Source: Enterovirga rhinocerotis
Lineage (GTDB): Bacteria > Pseudomonadota > Alphaproteobacteria > Rhizobiales > Beijerinckiaceae
Assembly: GCF_004363955.1 (NCBI RefSeq)
Contig: NZ_SNZR01000018.1
Coordinates: forward strand, 124,001 to 188,000
Direction of reading: 5' to 3'
Length of the DNA: 64,000 nucleotides
In this document: positions 17,682 through 26,541 of the stretch, piece by piece
Layout of the letters: the number at the start of each line of letters is the position of its first letter
Position numbering within the stretch: position 1 is the first letter of the stretch
Position numbers and translations under genes: made by a program
The notes under the pieces: generated by a model
What the model saw: only the letters and a program-made list of their open reading frames with translations
What the model was told of the DNA's origin: nothing
Databases searched by the model: none

Positions 17682-19628
17682 TCAGACCGCCCAGCAGGAG
17701 CAGCCGAACGCCCCCCAGAACGAGCGGTCGTCCGCCGCCGGAGCCCTCCCGGCGAGCGCGCGGGCGTGATCGTGGCCATGGACGCCGCAGGCGCTCGCGC
17801 AACCGCAGGCGGAGGCGAGCTTCATGCCGTTGCCGGCATCCGCGCGCCGCTGGTAGCCGCCGAAGGTCCGCACCGGCGACCAGTCGGGCATCGGCGGCGG
17901 CAGGGTCGGCGCGAGCGGCGCGTAGTCGCCCGATCCGTGCACGACCTTGCCGCCGAGCAGCGTCAGGACGCTCACCGTGTCCTGGATCTCGTCCTCCGGC
18001 ACATTCATGACATCCCGGTCGAGGACCGCGAGGTCGGCGAGCTGGCCGACCTTGATCTGGCCCTTCTTGCCCTCCTCGGTCGAGAACCAGGTGTTGCTCA
18101 CCGTCCAGAGCCGCAGCGCCTCCTCGCGCGAGAGGCGGTTGCGGGCCGGGTACATCTGGAGCCCGCCCAGGGTCCTGCCGGTCACGAGCCAGGCGAAGGA
18201 GACCCAGGGATTGTAGGAGGCGACCCGGGTCGCGTCCGTGCCGGCGCCGACCGGAACGCCGGCCTCCAGCATGCGCCGGACCGGAGGGGTCCGCTCCAGC
18301 GCGGCCTGCCCGTAGCGGGCCGCGAAGTCCTCGCCCTGGAAGACCATGCGGTGCTGCACGGCGATGCCGCCGCCGAGCGCGGCGACGCGGTCGATGTTGC
18401 GCTCGCTGATGGTCTCGCAATGGTCGAGCATCCAGTGCAGCCCGTCGATCGGCATCTCGCGATTCACCTGCTCGAAGGCGTCGAGAGCCTTGGTGATCGT
18501 CTCGTCGTAGGTCGCATGCATCCGCCAGGGCCAGCGGTTGCGGACCAGGACCCGGACCACATCGGCGAGTTCGGTGGTCATCTCGCCGCCCATTTCAGGG
18601 CGCGGCTCGCGGAAATCCTCGAAATCGGCCGCGGAGAAGACCAGCATCTCGCCGGCGCCGTTATGGCGGAGCGTGTCGTCGCCCTGTCCCGGCCGGACCA
18701 TCTTTCCCCAGCGGGTGAAGTCGGCGAGTTCCTCGCCTTTCTTCTGCGTGAAGAGGTTGTAGGCGATGCGCACCGTCAGCTCGCCGTCGGCGTGCAGCTT
18801 CCGGATGATTTCGTAATCCTCGGGGTAGTTCTGGAACCCGCCCCCGGCATCGATCGCCCCCGTGATGCCGAGCCGGTTCAGTTCGCGCATGAAGTGGCGC
18901 GTGGAGTTGAGCTGGTATTCGGGCGGCAGCGACGGCCCCTTGGCCAGCGTCGCGTAGAGGATCTGCGCATTCGGCTTCGCCAGGAGCAGGCCCGTCGGCT
19001 CGCCCGAGGCGTCGCGCTGGATCTCGCCGCCGGGCGGGTTCGGGGTGGTCTTCGTATAGCCGACCACCCGCAACGCGGCGCGGTTCAGCAGGGCCCGGTC
19101 GTAGAGGTGGAGGATGAAGACGGGCGTGTCGGGCGCCACGGCATTGAGTTCGTCCAGGGTCGGCAGCCGCTTCTCGGCGAATTGGTGCTCCGAGAACCCG
19201 CCGACGACCCGCACCCATTGCGGCGGCGGCGTCACGGCGACCTGGCGCCGGAGCATGCTCATGGCGTCCGAGAGCGAGCGCACGCCGTCCCAGCGCAGCT
19301 CCATATTGTAGTTCAGCCCTCCCCGGATCAGGTGGAGGTGGCTGTCGATGAGACCCGGAACCGCGCGCCCGCCGGCCAGGTCCAGAACCCTGGTCGACGC
19401 CCCCGCGGTCGGCATGATCTCGCGCGACGCACCGACGGCCGAGAAGCGCCCATCCTTGATCGCCACGGCCTCCGGGTTCGGGGTGGCCTGATCCATCGTG
19501 CTGAACCGCCCGTTGACCAGGATGACGTCGGGGGCGGCGGATTGGCTCATCGCAGGGCGTCCATAGGTCGTCGAGAGGCCAAAGGCGGCAGCGCCCGCGC
19601 TGAAGGTGCGACGAGAGAATCGAGTCAT
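17682..19628 (-). CDS. Exported amidohydrolase (YtcJ-like), Tat signal
   Basis: A 648-residue metal-dependent amidohydrolase. The N-terminus is a twin-arginine signal (SRRTFSAGAAAFGL), so it is likely exported folded. Metal ligands are visible as PGLIDSHLHLIRGG (HxH), HATYDET, LDHCE and GAGTDATR (the catalytic aspartate), consistent with the YtcJ/Amidohydro_3 branch. The C-terminus is unusual, with clustered cysteines and histidines (CGCASACGVHGHDHA, then FGCSCWAV), suggesting an extra metal site. The ATG at 19628 is chosen for the Tat signal. It is 81 bases downstream of the isochorismatase-type gene and 2 bases before DoxX. Substrate unknown, probably an amide or imine of a small organic compound. 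Confidence 0.87.
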   Translation of the reverse strand: MTRFSRRTFSAGAAAFGLSTTYGRPAMSQSAAPDVILVNGRFSTMDQATPNPEAVAIKDGRFSAVGASREIMPTAGASTRVLDLAGGRAVPGLIDSHLHLIRGGLNYNMELRWDGVRSLSDAMSMLRRQVAVTPPPQWVRVVGGFSEHQFAEKRLPTLDELNAVAPDTPVFILHLYDRALLNRAALRVVGYTKTTPNPPGGEIQRDASGEPTGLLLAKPNAQILYATLAKGPSLPPEYQLNSTRHFMRELNRLGITGAIDAGGGFQNYPEDYEIIRKLHADGELTVRIAYNLFTQKKGEELADFTRWGKMVRPGQGDDTLRHNGAGEMLVFSAADFEDFREPRPEMGGEMTTELADVVRVLVRNRWPWRMHATYDETITKALDAFEQVNREMPIDGLHWMLDHCETISERNIDRVAALGGGIAVQHRMVFQGEDFAARYGQAALERTPPVRRMLEAGVPVGAGTDATRVASYNPWVSFAWLVTGRTLGGLQMYPARNRLSREEALRLWTVSNTWFSTEEGKKGQIKVGQLADLAVLDRDVMNVPEDEIQDTVSVLTLLGGKVVHGSGDYAPLAPTLPPPMPDWSPVRTFGGYQRRADAGNGMKLASACGCASACGVHGHDHARALAGRAPAADDRSFWGAFGCSCWAV

Positions 19629-19709
19629 GTCATGCCATCCGGTGTCTGATCGGCGGCGGACGAGGGCGGTCCTCGTCCGGCACCAGTCCGTCACGCCAAG
19701 GCGCGCCGC

Positions 19710-20435
19710 TCAGCCTGCGGCGACCGCAGCCGGCCGCTGGCCCGGCGGGACAGGCTCGGCAGGCACCGCCTCGAGCCTCGGCCCGTGCTGCGTCCGCTCG
19801 GCCGCGCCGTGGACCATCGTGTAGGCGTAGTCGGCGCCCATGCCGTAGGCGCCCGAATGCTCGCGCACGATCGCCATGACCGCGTCGTAGGTCGCCTTGT
19901 GCGACCAGTCGCGCTGCCATTCGAGCATGACCTGCTGCCAGGTGACGGGCACGACCCCGACCTGGATCATGCGCTGCATGGAGTAGTCGTGGGCGGCCTT
20001 GCTGGTCCCACCGGAGGCGTCCTCGACCATGTAGATCTCGTAGCCGCCCTCCAGCATCGCCGAGAGCGCGAAGGAGTTGTTGCAGACCTCGGTCCAGAGC
20101 CCGGACACGACCACCTTCTTCCGGCCCGCCTTCGCGAGGGCGTCGCGGACCTTCTGGTCGTCCCATGAATTCATCGACGTCCGCTCGAGTAGCGGGTGCT
20201 CGGGGAAGACCGCGAGCAGTTCGGGATAGGTGTGTCCCGAGAAGCTGAGCGTCTCGACCGTCGTGATCGTGGTCGGGATGTCGAATGCCTTCGCGGCCTT
20301 GGCGAGCGCGACGACGTTGTTCTTCAACACCTGACGGTCGATCGACTGCACGCCGAAGGCCATCTGCGGCTGCTGATCGATGAAGATGACCTGGCAATTG
20401 GCCGGCGTCAGCAGATCGAGCTTGGGATTGGACAT
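19710..20435 (-). CDS. Isochorismatase-family cysteine hydrolase, second copy
   Basis: A 241-residue hydrolase paralogous to the one at 12107: catalytic D20 in FIDQQ, nucleophile C118 in LWTEVCNNS, then VEDASGGTSKAAH and WQRDWSHKATYDAV. It carries a longer proline- and alanine-rich C-terminal tail (about 210-241) without predicted structure. It is cytosolic by the absence of a signal. It lies upstream of the amidohydrolase and downstream of the alpha/beta hydrolase on the minus strand, so three hydrolases of different families sit together. This suggests stepwise breakdown of one compound, but the substrate cannot be named. Confidence 0.87.
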   Translation of the reverse strand: MSNPKLDLLTPANCQVIFIDQQPQMAFGVQSIDRQVLKNNVVALAKAAKAFDIPTTITTVETLSFSGHTYPELLAVFPEHPLLERTSMNSWDDQKVRDALAKAGRKKVVVSGLWTEVCNNSFALSAMLEGGYEIYMVEDASGGTSKAAHDYSMQRMIQVGVVPVTWQQVMLEWQRDWSHKATYDAVMAIVREHSGAYGMGADYAYTMVHGAAERTQHGPRLEAVPAEPVPPGQRPAAVAAG

Positions 20436-20532
20436 CGGAGACCTCTGCGGTTGGTGGGGATGCGCCCGCGCCGGACTGCGCCGAGGCTCGGGAATGCGTC
20501 CGGCCGGAAGCCGGACGCCGGGACGGCTCGGC

Positions 20533-21366
20533 TCAGGAGCGGATGAAGGCGAGCAGATCGGGATTGATCACCTCGGCATGCGTGGTGAGCATCCCGTGGG
20601 GATAGCCTTCATAGATCTTGAGCGTGCCGTTCCGCAGCAGCTTCACCGACTTCAGCGCGGAATCGGCGATAGGCACGATCTGATCGTCGTCGCCGTGCAT
20701 CACCAGCGTCGGCACCGTGATCGCCCGAAGATCCTCTGTCTGGTCGGTCTCGGAGAAAGCCTTGATGCCGTCGTAATGGGCCTTGGCGCCTCCCGTCATG
20801 CCCTGGCGCCACCAATTCTGGACGACGCCCTGATCGACTTTCGCGCCGGCCCGGTTGAAGCCGTAGAACGGGCCGGCCGGCACATCGAGGAACATCTGGG
20901 CCCGGTTGCCGGCCACGCCCTCGCGAAAGCCGTCGAACACCTCGATGGGCAGGCCTTCGGGGTTGTTCGCGGTCTTCAGCATCAGCGGCGGGACCGCGCT
21001 GACCAGCACCGCCTTGGCGACGCGGCCGCTCGGCTCGCCGTGCCTCGCGACATAGCGGGCGACCTCGCCGCCTCCGGTCGAATGGCCGATATGGACGGCG
21101 TTCCGCAGGTCGAGGTGCTCGACGACCGCGAAGGCGTCGGCGGCGTAATGATCCATGTCGTGGCCGTCCGCGACCTGGGCGGAGCGGCCATGGCCGCGAC
21201 GATCGTGGGCGACGACGCGAAACCCCTTCTCAAGGAAGAAGAGCATCTGCGTGTCCCAGTCGTCGGAGGAGAGGGGCCAGCCATGGTGGAACATGATCGG
21301 CTGGGCATCCTTCGGACCCCAATCCTTGAAGTAGATCTCGACGCCGTCGCTTTTGATGAAGGGCAA
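20533..21366 (-). CDS. Alpha/beta hydrolase, arylesterase/haloperoxidase-like
   Basis: A 277-residue alpha/beta hydrolase of the cofactor-free haloperoxidase/arylesterase group: [20 protein letters not shown] at the start, GHSTGG nucleophile elbow (about residue 98), HGDDDQIVP acid region, and YPHGMLTTH with the catalytic histidine near the end. The family usually starts MP(F/T)I..DG.EI; here that maps to a TTG at 21366 with AGGAG about 9 bases upstream. The open frame extends further but has no family similarity. Cytosolic. It heads the catabolic-looking run of minus-strand genes 14202-21366, downstream of the two-component genes. Confidence 0.85.
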   Translation of the reverse strand: MPFIKSDGVEIYFKDWGPKDAQPIMFHHGWPLSSDDWDTQMLFFLEKGFRVVAHDRRGHGRSAQVADGHDMDHYAADAFAVVEHLDLRNAVHIGHSTGGGEVARYVARHGEPSGRVAKAVLVSAVPPLMLKTANNPEGLPIEVFDGFREGVAGNRAQMFLDVPAGPFYGFNRAGAKVDQGVVQNWWRQGMTGGAKAHYDGIKAFSETDQTEDLRAITVPTLVMHGDDDQIVPIADSALKSVKLLRNGTLKIYEGYPHGMLTTHAEVINPDLLAFIRS

Positions 21367-21548
21367 GGCCGTGGTCTCCTGCGCAAAAGACGAAGCCGGG
21401 AGATCGACGGGACGCGGAACACCTCGTGCCGGCTGTCGCCGGCCCCACCGCCAGTCCCTCCCCGCTCTAGACCGAACAGGTATCGGGCTCGCGGGGGTCG
21501 GCGCAGCTATACTGTTGGGTTGCCGTCCTGAACTGGCGGATGCTCGCC

Positions 21549-21935
21549 CTACTCCGGGCCGCCGGTCCGGTTTCGGCTCACCGAACCGAGGCAAGCGAGA
21601 AGCAAGTCCGGATCGAGCGGCTTCTGGAGATAGCAGCGCACGCCTGCCCGCAGGGCCCGGTGGCGCGTGAGTTCCTCCGGATGGGCCGTCACGAGAATGG
21701 TGGGGATCGCCGGAGCGCATTCTGCCAGATGCGCGCACAGGGCGAGGCCGCTCATTCCGGGCAGCCGGAAATCGGCGATGACGCACGATGTCCGCCGCAG
21801 ATCGGCCGAGGCGAGAAGCGCCGCGGCATCGCGAAAGCCGGCCGATGCGAAGCCGAGCGCCCCCAGGAGACCCATGATGGACTCGCGAGCCGCTTCATCG
21901 TCGTCGACGACGGAAATGACGCCGTCCGCGACCAT
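21549..21935 (-). CDS. Single-domain response regulator
   Basis: A 128-residue stand-alone receiver domain: acidic pocket VVDDDE (10-13), phospho-acceptor D55 in IADFRLPG, T83 in LVTAHP and K105 in LQKPLD. There is no output domain. The ATG at 21935 begins the receiver; upstream open frame is unrelated. It lies about 100 bases after the FixJ-like regulator and is probably phosphorylated by the same histidine kinase, serving as a phosphate sink or protein-interaction switch. Confidence 0.85.
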   Translation of the reverse strand: MVADGVISVVDDDEAARESIMGLLGALGFASAGFRDAAALLASADLRRTSCVIADFRLPGMSGLALCAHLAECAPAIPTILVTAHPEELTRHRALRAGVRCYLQKPLDPDLLLACLGSVSRNRTGGPE

Positions 21936-22035
21936 GCTCCTCTCCCAGCTCCCGCGACGCGGATGTCCAGGCGCCCCAATGGGTTCCGGAAAGCCGCGAC
22001 GTCCCAGGATCGGGACCGCTGGCGGCGGAAAGCAA

Positions 22036-22683
22036 CTATGCCTTGGTGTCGGCCGCCTTGTGCCGACGTGTAGCCCCGGCCAGCCGATCTGCGATCCGCA
22101 CAAGATCGGCCAGCGAATTCGCCTGCAGCTTCTGCATGACCTGGGCGCGGTGGACCTTCACCGTCACCTCGCTCAGCTTCAGGTCTCCGGCGATCTGCTT
22201 GTTCATCCGGCCGTCCGTGACGAGCGCCAGGATCTCCCGCTCGCGCGGGGTCAGCATCGCGAAGCGATCCCGCAGGCCGGCGGTGACGGCCGCCTCCGCG
22301 CGCGCGTCGCGATCGAGCCTGACGGCTCTCTGGACGGCGTCGAGGAGATCCTGGTCGCGGAATGGCTTGGTCAGGAACTCGACGGCTCCCGCCTTCATCG
22401 CCGCAACCGACATGGGCACGTCGCCATGGGCCGTGATGAAGACGATCGGGGGCGCCAGCTCCGAGGAGGCGAGCTGGCGCTGGAACTCCAATCCGCTCGA
22501 TCCCGGCAGCCTCACGTCGAGGATCAGGCAGCTCGGGACGTCTGCCCGCTCCGCATCGAGGAAGGCCTGACCCGTTTCGAACACAAGCACCGCCAGGCCG
22601 ACCGAGCGAAGCAGGCTGTCGAGCGATTCTCGCACCGACGGATCGTCGTCGACGATGTAGACGAGGGGCGTCTCGGAACCCAT
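22036..22683 (-). CDS. FixJ/NarL-type response regulator
   Basis: A 215-residue regulator. The receiver spans 1-120 (D56 in LILDVRLPG, T84 in FITAHG, K106 in FLTKPF). A LuxR-type helix-turn-helix lies at about 145-205 (LTPREREILALVTDGRMNKQ, LSEVTVKVHRAQVMQKL). The ATG overlaps the histidine-kinase stop by 4 bases (ATGA), so the pair is cotranscribed and is a cognate two-component system. Its targets are probably the minus-strand hydrolase/transporter genes just downstream, but no binding site was recognised. Confidence 0.9.
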   Translation of the reverse strand: MGSETPLVYIVDDDPSVRESLDSLLRSVGLAVLVFETGQAFLDAERADVPSCLILDVRLPGSSGLEFQRQLASSELAPPIVFITAHGDVPMSVAAMKAGAVEFLTKPFRDQDLLDAVQRAVRLDRDARAEAAVTAGLRDRFAMLTPREREILALVTDGRMNKQIAGDLKLSEVTVKVHRAQVMQKLQANSLADLVRIADRLAGATRRHKAADTKA

Positions 22684-24266
22684 CAACCCTCCTCTCCGGC
22701 TTCGGGCAATGAGAAGGTCAACACTGCCCCGTGCGGGATATTGGCCGAAGCCCATAGACGACCGCCATGGGCCTCGACGACTGAGCGGCAGAACATCAGG
22801 CCCATCCCCATTCCATCGGGCTTCGTGGTGAAGAAGGGCTCGAAGATGTCCTCTCCGTGCGCCGGGTCGAGTCCCGTCCCCGTATCCTCGATCGAGACCA
22901 CCACCTCGCCATCGCTCCGCCGCCGCGAGGTCGCGCGAAGCAGCCGTCGACGGCCGGCGACCGGCCTCATGGCCTCGACCGCGTTGTCGATCAGGTTGCA
23001 GGCGACCTGGTGCAGTTGCGCAGGATTGCCGAGGACGAGCGGCAACATCGGCTCGAGATCCGTCTCGACCGAAATGCCCGAGAGCCTGAACTCGCTCTCA
23101 TAGGCCTCGACGACCTCCTCGATGCGGGCATTCAGGTCCACCGCAACGCGCTCCTGCGAGCCTTTGGTGTACATGGCCCGGACGCTTTCGATCACCCGGC
23201 TCGCTCGGTGGCCGTCTCGCACGATGCGTCCGAGGGCCGCCTTCGCCTCGTCGGACCGGGGAGGCTCTTTGGCCAGCCAGCGAAGTCCCGCATCGGCGTT
23301 CGTGACCATGCTGGCGAGCGGCTGCTTCACCTCGTGCGCGATCGAGGCCGACAGGACTTCCATGGTGGTGATGCGGTTGTTGCGCCCCCTCCGTTCGGCC
23401 GCGACGGAACGGGCGAGCCTGGCGTAGAGTGACGTCGTCTCGAGCAGGAGCACGAGAAGCATGATCGTGGCCGAGAGGAGCCCGCACGCTCGTCCGACCC
23501 ACCAGCCGACGCCGAGGCGCAGCCCGGCGCTGACATAGGACAGAAGAACCAGCTCGATCAGCAGCGTGCACAGGACGACGACCAGCCACAGATCGAGGAC
23601 CGAGAGAGGCCGCCGGAGCAGAAGGCCCAGCCCGCACGCGTAGAGGACGATCGTCGCAGGCGGGACGACGAACCAGACGGCAGCGACGTTGCGCTTGTCC
23701 GTCATGAACCTCGGCAGCACGTCGTCCCCGACGATGATGAGCCCCGTCGCTCCGAGAGCCACGCCGGTGACGCCGGCGATCACGCCCGCGATGGGCCAGC
23801 TCGCACTGCCGTGCACGGGCGGGCGGTCCCTCAGCAGGGCGTAGGCGAGCACGAAGAGCGGGAAGCCGAGGCGGCGGAACGCCGCGATGCTGGCGGTGGT
23901 CTGGAGCCCGTCTCCGACGGCCCAGCCGGGAAACACGTCCGGAAACGTGAAAGCCCAGGGGATCACCGTGAGTCCCGAGAAGAGGTATCCGCCTGCGAGG
24001 GCGAGCAGGGCCCACGACCGCTGCACGCCGAAAAGCGCCAGAAGAAGCGCGACGGTGACCATCTCGCTGACGAAGATCGCTGCCGCGTAGGCCGGCAGGA
24101 GCGGCTCGGTTCCCGAGAGCGGCTGGCGCGCGATCGGCGCGACCATCAGGAGCACGACGAGCAGGCCCGCCAGCAGAAGGACGGCGCGCCGAACCTGGCT
24201 CCGATCCGCAGTCTCCGTGGAGACGCGCTCCGCGCGATCGACCTTGACGGTATGCCCTAGCCACAT
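22683..24266 (-). CDS. Membrane sensor histidine kinase with MASE-like domain
   Basis: A 527-residue kinase. About seven hydrophobic segments between residues 27 and 280 form an integral-membrane sensor resembling MASE4. They are followed by the dimerisation helix with phospho-acceptor H311 (SIAHEVKQPLASM) and a GHKL ATPase domain (N box NLIDNAVEAM, G1 SIEDTGTGLD, GMGMGLMFCRSVVEAHGG). It overlaps the FixJ-like regulator by 4 bases. Kinases of this kind sense membrane-soluble or redox signals; the ligand is unknown. The start at 24266 is an ATG with no strong ribosome site. Confidence 0.9.
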   Translation of the reverse strand: MWLGHTVKVDRAERVSTETADRSQVRRAVLLLAGLLVVLLMVAPIARQPLSGTEPLLPAYAAAIFVSEMVTVALLLALFGVQRSWALLALAGGYLFSGLTVIPWAFTFPDVFPGWAVGDGLQTTASIAAFRRLGFPLFVLAYALLRDRPPVHGSASWPIAGVIAGVTGVALGATGLIIVGDDVLPRFMTDKRNVAAVWFVVPPATIVLYACGLGLLLRRPLSVLDLWLVVVLCTLLIELVLLSYVSAGLRLGVGWWVGRACGLLSATIMLLVLLLETTSLYARLARSVAAERRGRNNRITTMEVLSASIAHEVKQPLASMVTNADAGLRWLAKEPPRSDEAKAALGRIVRDGHRASRVIESVRAMYTKGSQERVAVDLNARIEEVVEAYESEFRLSGISVETDLEPMLPLVLGNPAQLHQVACNLIDNAVEAMRPVAGRRRLLRATSRRRSDGEVVVSIEDTGTGLDPAHGEDIFEPFFTTKPDGMGMGLMFCRSVVEAHGGRLWASANIPHGAVLTFSLPEAGEEG

Positions 24267-24728
24267 GGAGTTGGTTCTTAAGCCGATCTTCTACACCACG
24301 CGCTCGATCACCTGCACGGTTGACTTGCTGTTGTGCTGGACAGGAGACGCCTTGGCGAGTCCCCGATGGTGTCTCGGGCGTCGGTCACTCTATCGTGGGA
24401 CTGTGCCATGCGCCTGGCTGACGGAGCGCTTCGCGCGTCCTCACGGTGCCGATCCGGTTCATTCGGTATCGCCCGGCGCCCAAGCCGCCGCGGGCGCTGC
24501 AGCCCGTTCCGGTCGCCGCAGGCAGGGCTCCTCGGACCACAATCACATGATTGCGACGGGTGTTGTCCCGCAGCAACAACAGGCCCGGCACCCGGAGCGA
24601 ACCGATAGGTCGTTGATTTCGTTCGTCGTCGGCCGCGACGATCAAATCGTTCCAGACTTCAATTTGGAATGTCTTTAACCTATTGATCTTGCACGTACAA
24701 TCTTGCGCATTGTAACCCAGGCCCATCC
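24267..24728. other. 462-bp divergent intergenic region
   Basis: This spacer separates the histidine kinase (minus) and the sigma-factor gene (plus), so it should hold promoters for both. The 80 bases before the sigma gene are A+T richer than the surroundings (TTGATCTTGCACGTACAAT), with a weak inverted repeat ACAAT-N7-ATTGT near 24695-24711. Short open frames here have no recognisable product. No RNA element was identified. Confidence 0.5.
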
Positions 24729-25280
24729 TTGGACCTGAGTTCGACCGTTGTGTCCCATTCGATCAGCCTTGACGACGACGATCTGCTGAACCGAGCGATC
24801 GAGGCGCATTATGCGGACATCAAGACCGCGGTGCGAAGCCGCGGCCATTCCCACAATGCCGCGGCGGATATCGTTCACGACCTTTACCTCAAGCTCGCGG
24901 AACAGCCCGAGGTCCTGAGGGGCAAGCGCTCGCTGCGGGGCTTCCTCTGCCGGGCGGCGATCAATCTCGGCATCGACCGCCTGCGCCGGACCCGCTTCGA
25001 GGAGCGGCTGTTCTCGGGCACCGAGGCCGAAGCCCTCGCGGTGCCGGCGGAGACGGCCGCTCCCGACCACCGGCTCGCGGTGGAGGCTCGGCTCGTCGTT
25101 CTGCGCAAAGCGATCGGGGACCTGCCCGTCCGTCGGCGCGCGGTCTTCATCCTGCATCGGCTCCACGGGCTCGGGCCGGACGAGATCGCCGCCCGGCTGA
25201 GGATCTCGCGGAACATGGTGGACCGCCATCTGCGCCGCGCCCTGGCGCATTGCCTCGATCGTCTGCACCAGATGGACTGA
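24729..25280 (+). CDS. ECF sigma factor (FecI-like)
   Basis: A 183-residue extracytoplasmic-function sigma factor. Region 2 is at about 25-85 (AADIVHDLYLKLAEQP, SLRGFLCRAAINLGIDRLRR) and region 4 at about 120-180 (LPVRRRAVFILHRLHGLGPD, LRISRNMVDRHLRRAL). The start is uncertain: TTG at 24729 is used, and an in-frame GTG lies 21 bases downstream. It is followed by a FecR-like gene and a TonB receptor with an STN domain, the classic cell-surface signalling trio, so it should activate the receptor gene when the receptor is occupied. Confidence 0.88.
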   Translation: MDLSSTVVSHSISLDDDDLLNRAIEAHYADIKTAVRSRGHSHNAAADIVHDLYLKLAEQPEVLRGKRSLRGFLCRAAINLGIDRLRRTRFEERLFSGTEAEALAVPAETAAPDHRLAVEARLVVLRKAIGDLPVRRRAVFILHRLHGLGPDEIAARLRISRNMVDRHLRRALAHCLDRLHQMD

Positions 25281-25432
25281 GTGCGCGCGCCTCTCCCGTA
25301 AATCTCGCCCCCCGGATCGAGCGCATTATCGGCACGAGCCGTGTTCGCGTCCCTCGACAATACAGCGACGATCCCGGAATGAAGGGCTCATTCGTCTTCT
25401 CAGCAGAGACACGGGACGGTCGGGAGCCCGCA

Positions 25433-26392
25433 ATGACGGCCAAGCAGTCAGCGCGGATCAGGCGGCGGCGTCATGAGGAAGCCGCCGACTGGCTGTTCCG
25501 CAACAGGGACGCCCGCCACACGGCGCGGGACGCGGACGGGTTCCGAGAGTGGCTGAACCTCCATCCGGACAACCTCTCGGCCTATCAGGCGGCCGAGCGG
25601 CTGATGGGCGAGGCCCGCGGCGTCATCATGAAGGATCCGGCACTCCGCGACCTCAAGGTCGCGCCGCGCCCGTCCGCGGCCAAATCGGTCGTCTCCTCCC
25701 TCGCGGCCCTTTGCGTCGCGGGAGGCCTGTTCCTGGCGCTGGACGGCCCCATGCGGCTCCAGGCGGACGTCATCACGGGAGCGGGCGAGATGCCTGTCGT
25801 CACGCTCGCGGACGGCTCGACGATGCAACTGAACGCCTCCTCGGCCGTGGCCTACGACTTCACGCCCGCGCGGCGCACCGTCCGGCTGCTGCGCGGCCAG
25901 GCCTTCTTCCAGGTGGCGAGGGACCCGCGGCGCCCGTTCACGGTCGAAGGACGCGGCGGAAGCACCACGGCCCTCGGCACGGCCTTCGACATCCGCCTGG
26001 GCGACGGGCAGACGGATGTCACCGTGACCGAGCACGCGGTGTCGGTGGCACCGACCGGCTCGTCACGGCCGCCGATCCGGGTCGAGCAGGGACAGCAGGC
26101 CGCCTACGGTCAGGATGGCTCGGTGACGGAGATCCGGCCTGCCGACCCTCTGACGGCGCTCGCCTGGCGCCGGGGTCTTCTCGTCGTCGACGGCGCCAGC
26201 CTCGCCGAGGTGGTGGCCGAGATCGGCCGTCACTTCGCGGGCCGGATCGTGATCGCCGGGGGCGCGCTCGCCGAGCGCCGCGTCAGCGGTACGGTCTCGA
26301 TCGTCGATACCGATGCGGCGCTCGCGTTCCTCGAACAGAGCCTCGGCGTGACCGCGACGCGCTTCGGCCCCCTCATCGTCATCCGAGGGTGA
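25433..26392 (+). CDS. FecR-family anti-sigma regulator
   Basis: A 319-residue inner-membrane protein. The cytoplasmic N-terminus starts with a DUF4880-like segment (RRRRHEEAADWLFRNRDA). One membrane helix follows at about 90-107 (VVSSLAALCVAGGLFLAL), then the periplasmic FecR domain (VTLADGSTMQLNASSAVAY, LLRGQAFFQVARDPRRPF) and a C-terminal STN-like segment. The ATG at 25433 begins the conserved part; upstream in-frame ATGs are possible. It should hold the sigma factor at 24729 inactive and relay the signal from the STN domain of the TonB receptor at 26542. Confidence 0.88.
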   Translation: MTAKQSARIRRRRHEEAADWLFRNRDARHTARDADGFREWLNLHPDNLSAYQAAERLMGEARGVIMKDPALRDLKVAPRPSAAKSVVSSLAALCVAGGLFLALDGPMRLQADVITGAGEMPVVTLADGSTMQLNASSAVAYDFTPARRTVRLLRGQAFFQVARDPRRPFTVEGRGGSTTALGTAFDIRLGDGQTDVTVTEHAVSVAPTGSSRPPIRVEQGQQAAYGQDGSVTEIRPADPLTALAWRRGLLVVDGASLAEVVAEIGRHFAGRIVIAGGALAERRVSGTVSIVDTDAALAFLEQSLGVTATRFGPLIVIRG

Positions 26393-26541
26393 CGATCCCG
26401 CCCCCGGCGCCGCCCGGATTTTTCTGACGCCCCGAGTCCCAACGCGCGGAGCCCGTTCGTCTTCTGGGTGAGCGGCCAATCAACGCCGCCGCGCGACGAC
26501 GGACGCGACGCCTTGATCGTCGCGCATCGGGGGCTTTTTCC

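Noticed and set aside
17766-19649. 627-residue plus-strand open frame
   Set aside because: Antisense to the amidohydrolase, whose metal ligands are intact on the minus strand.
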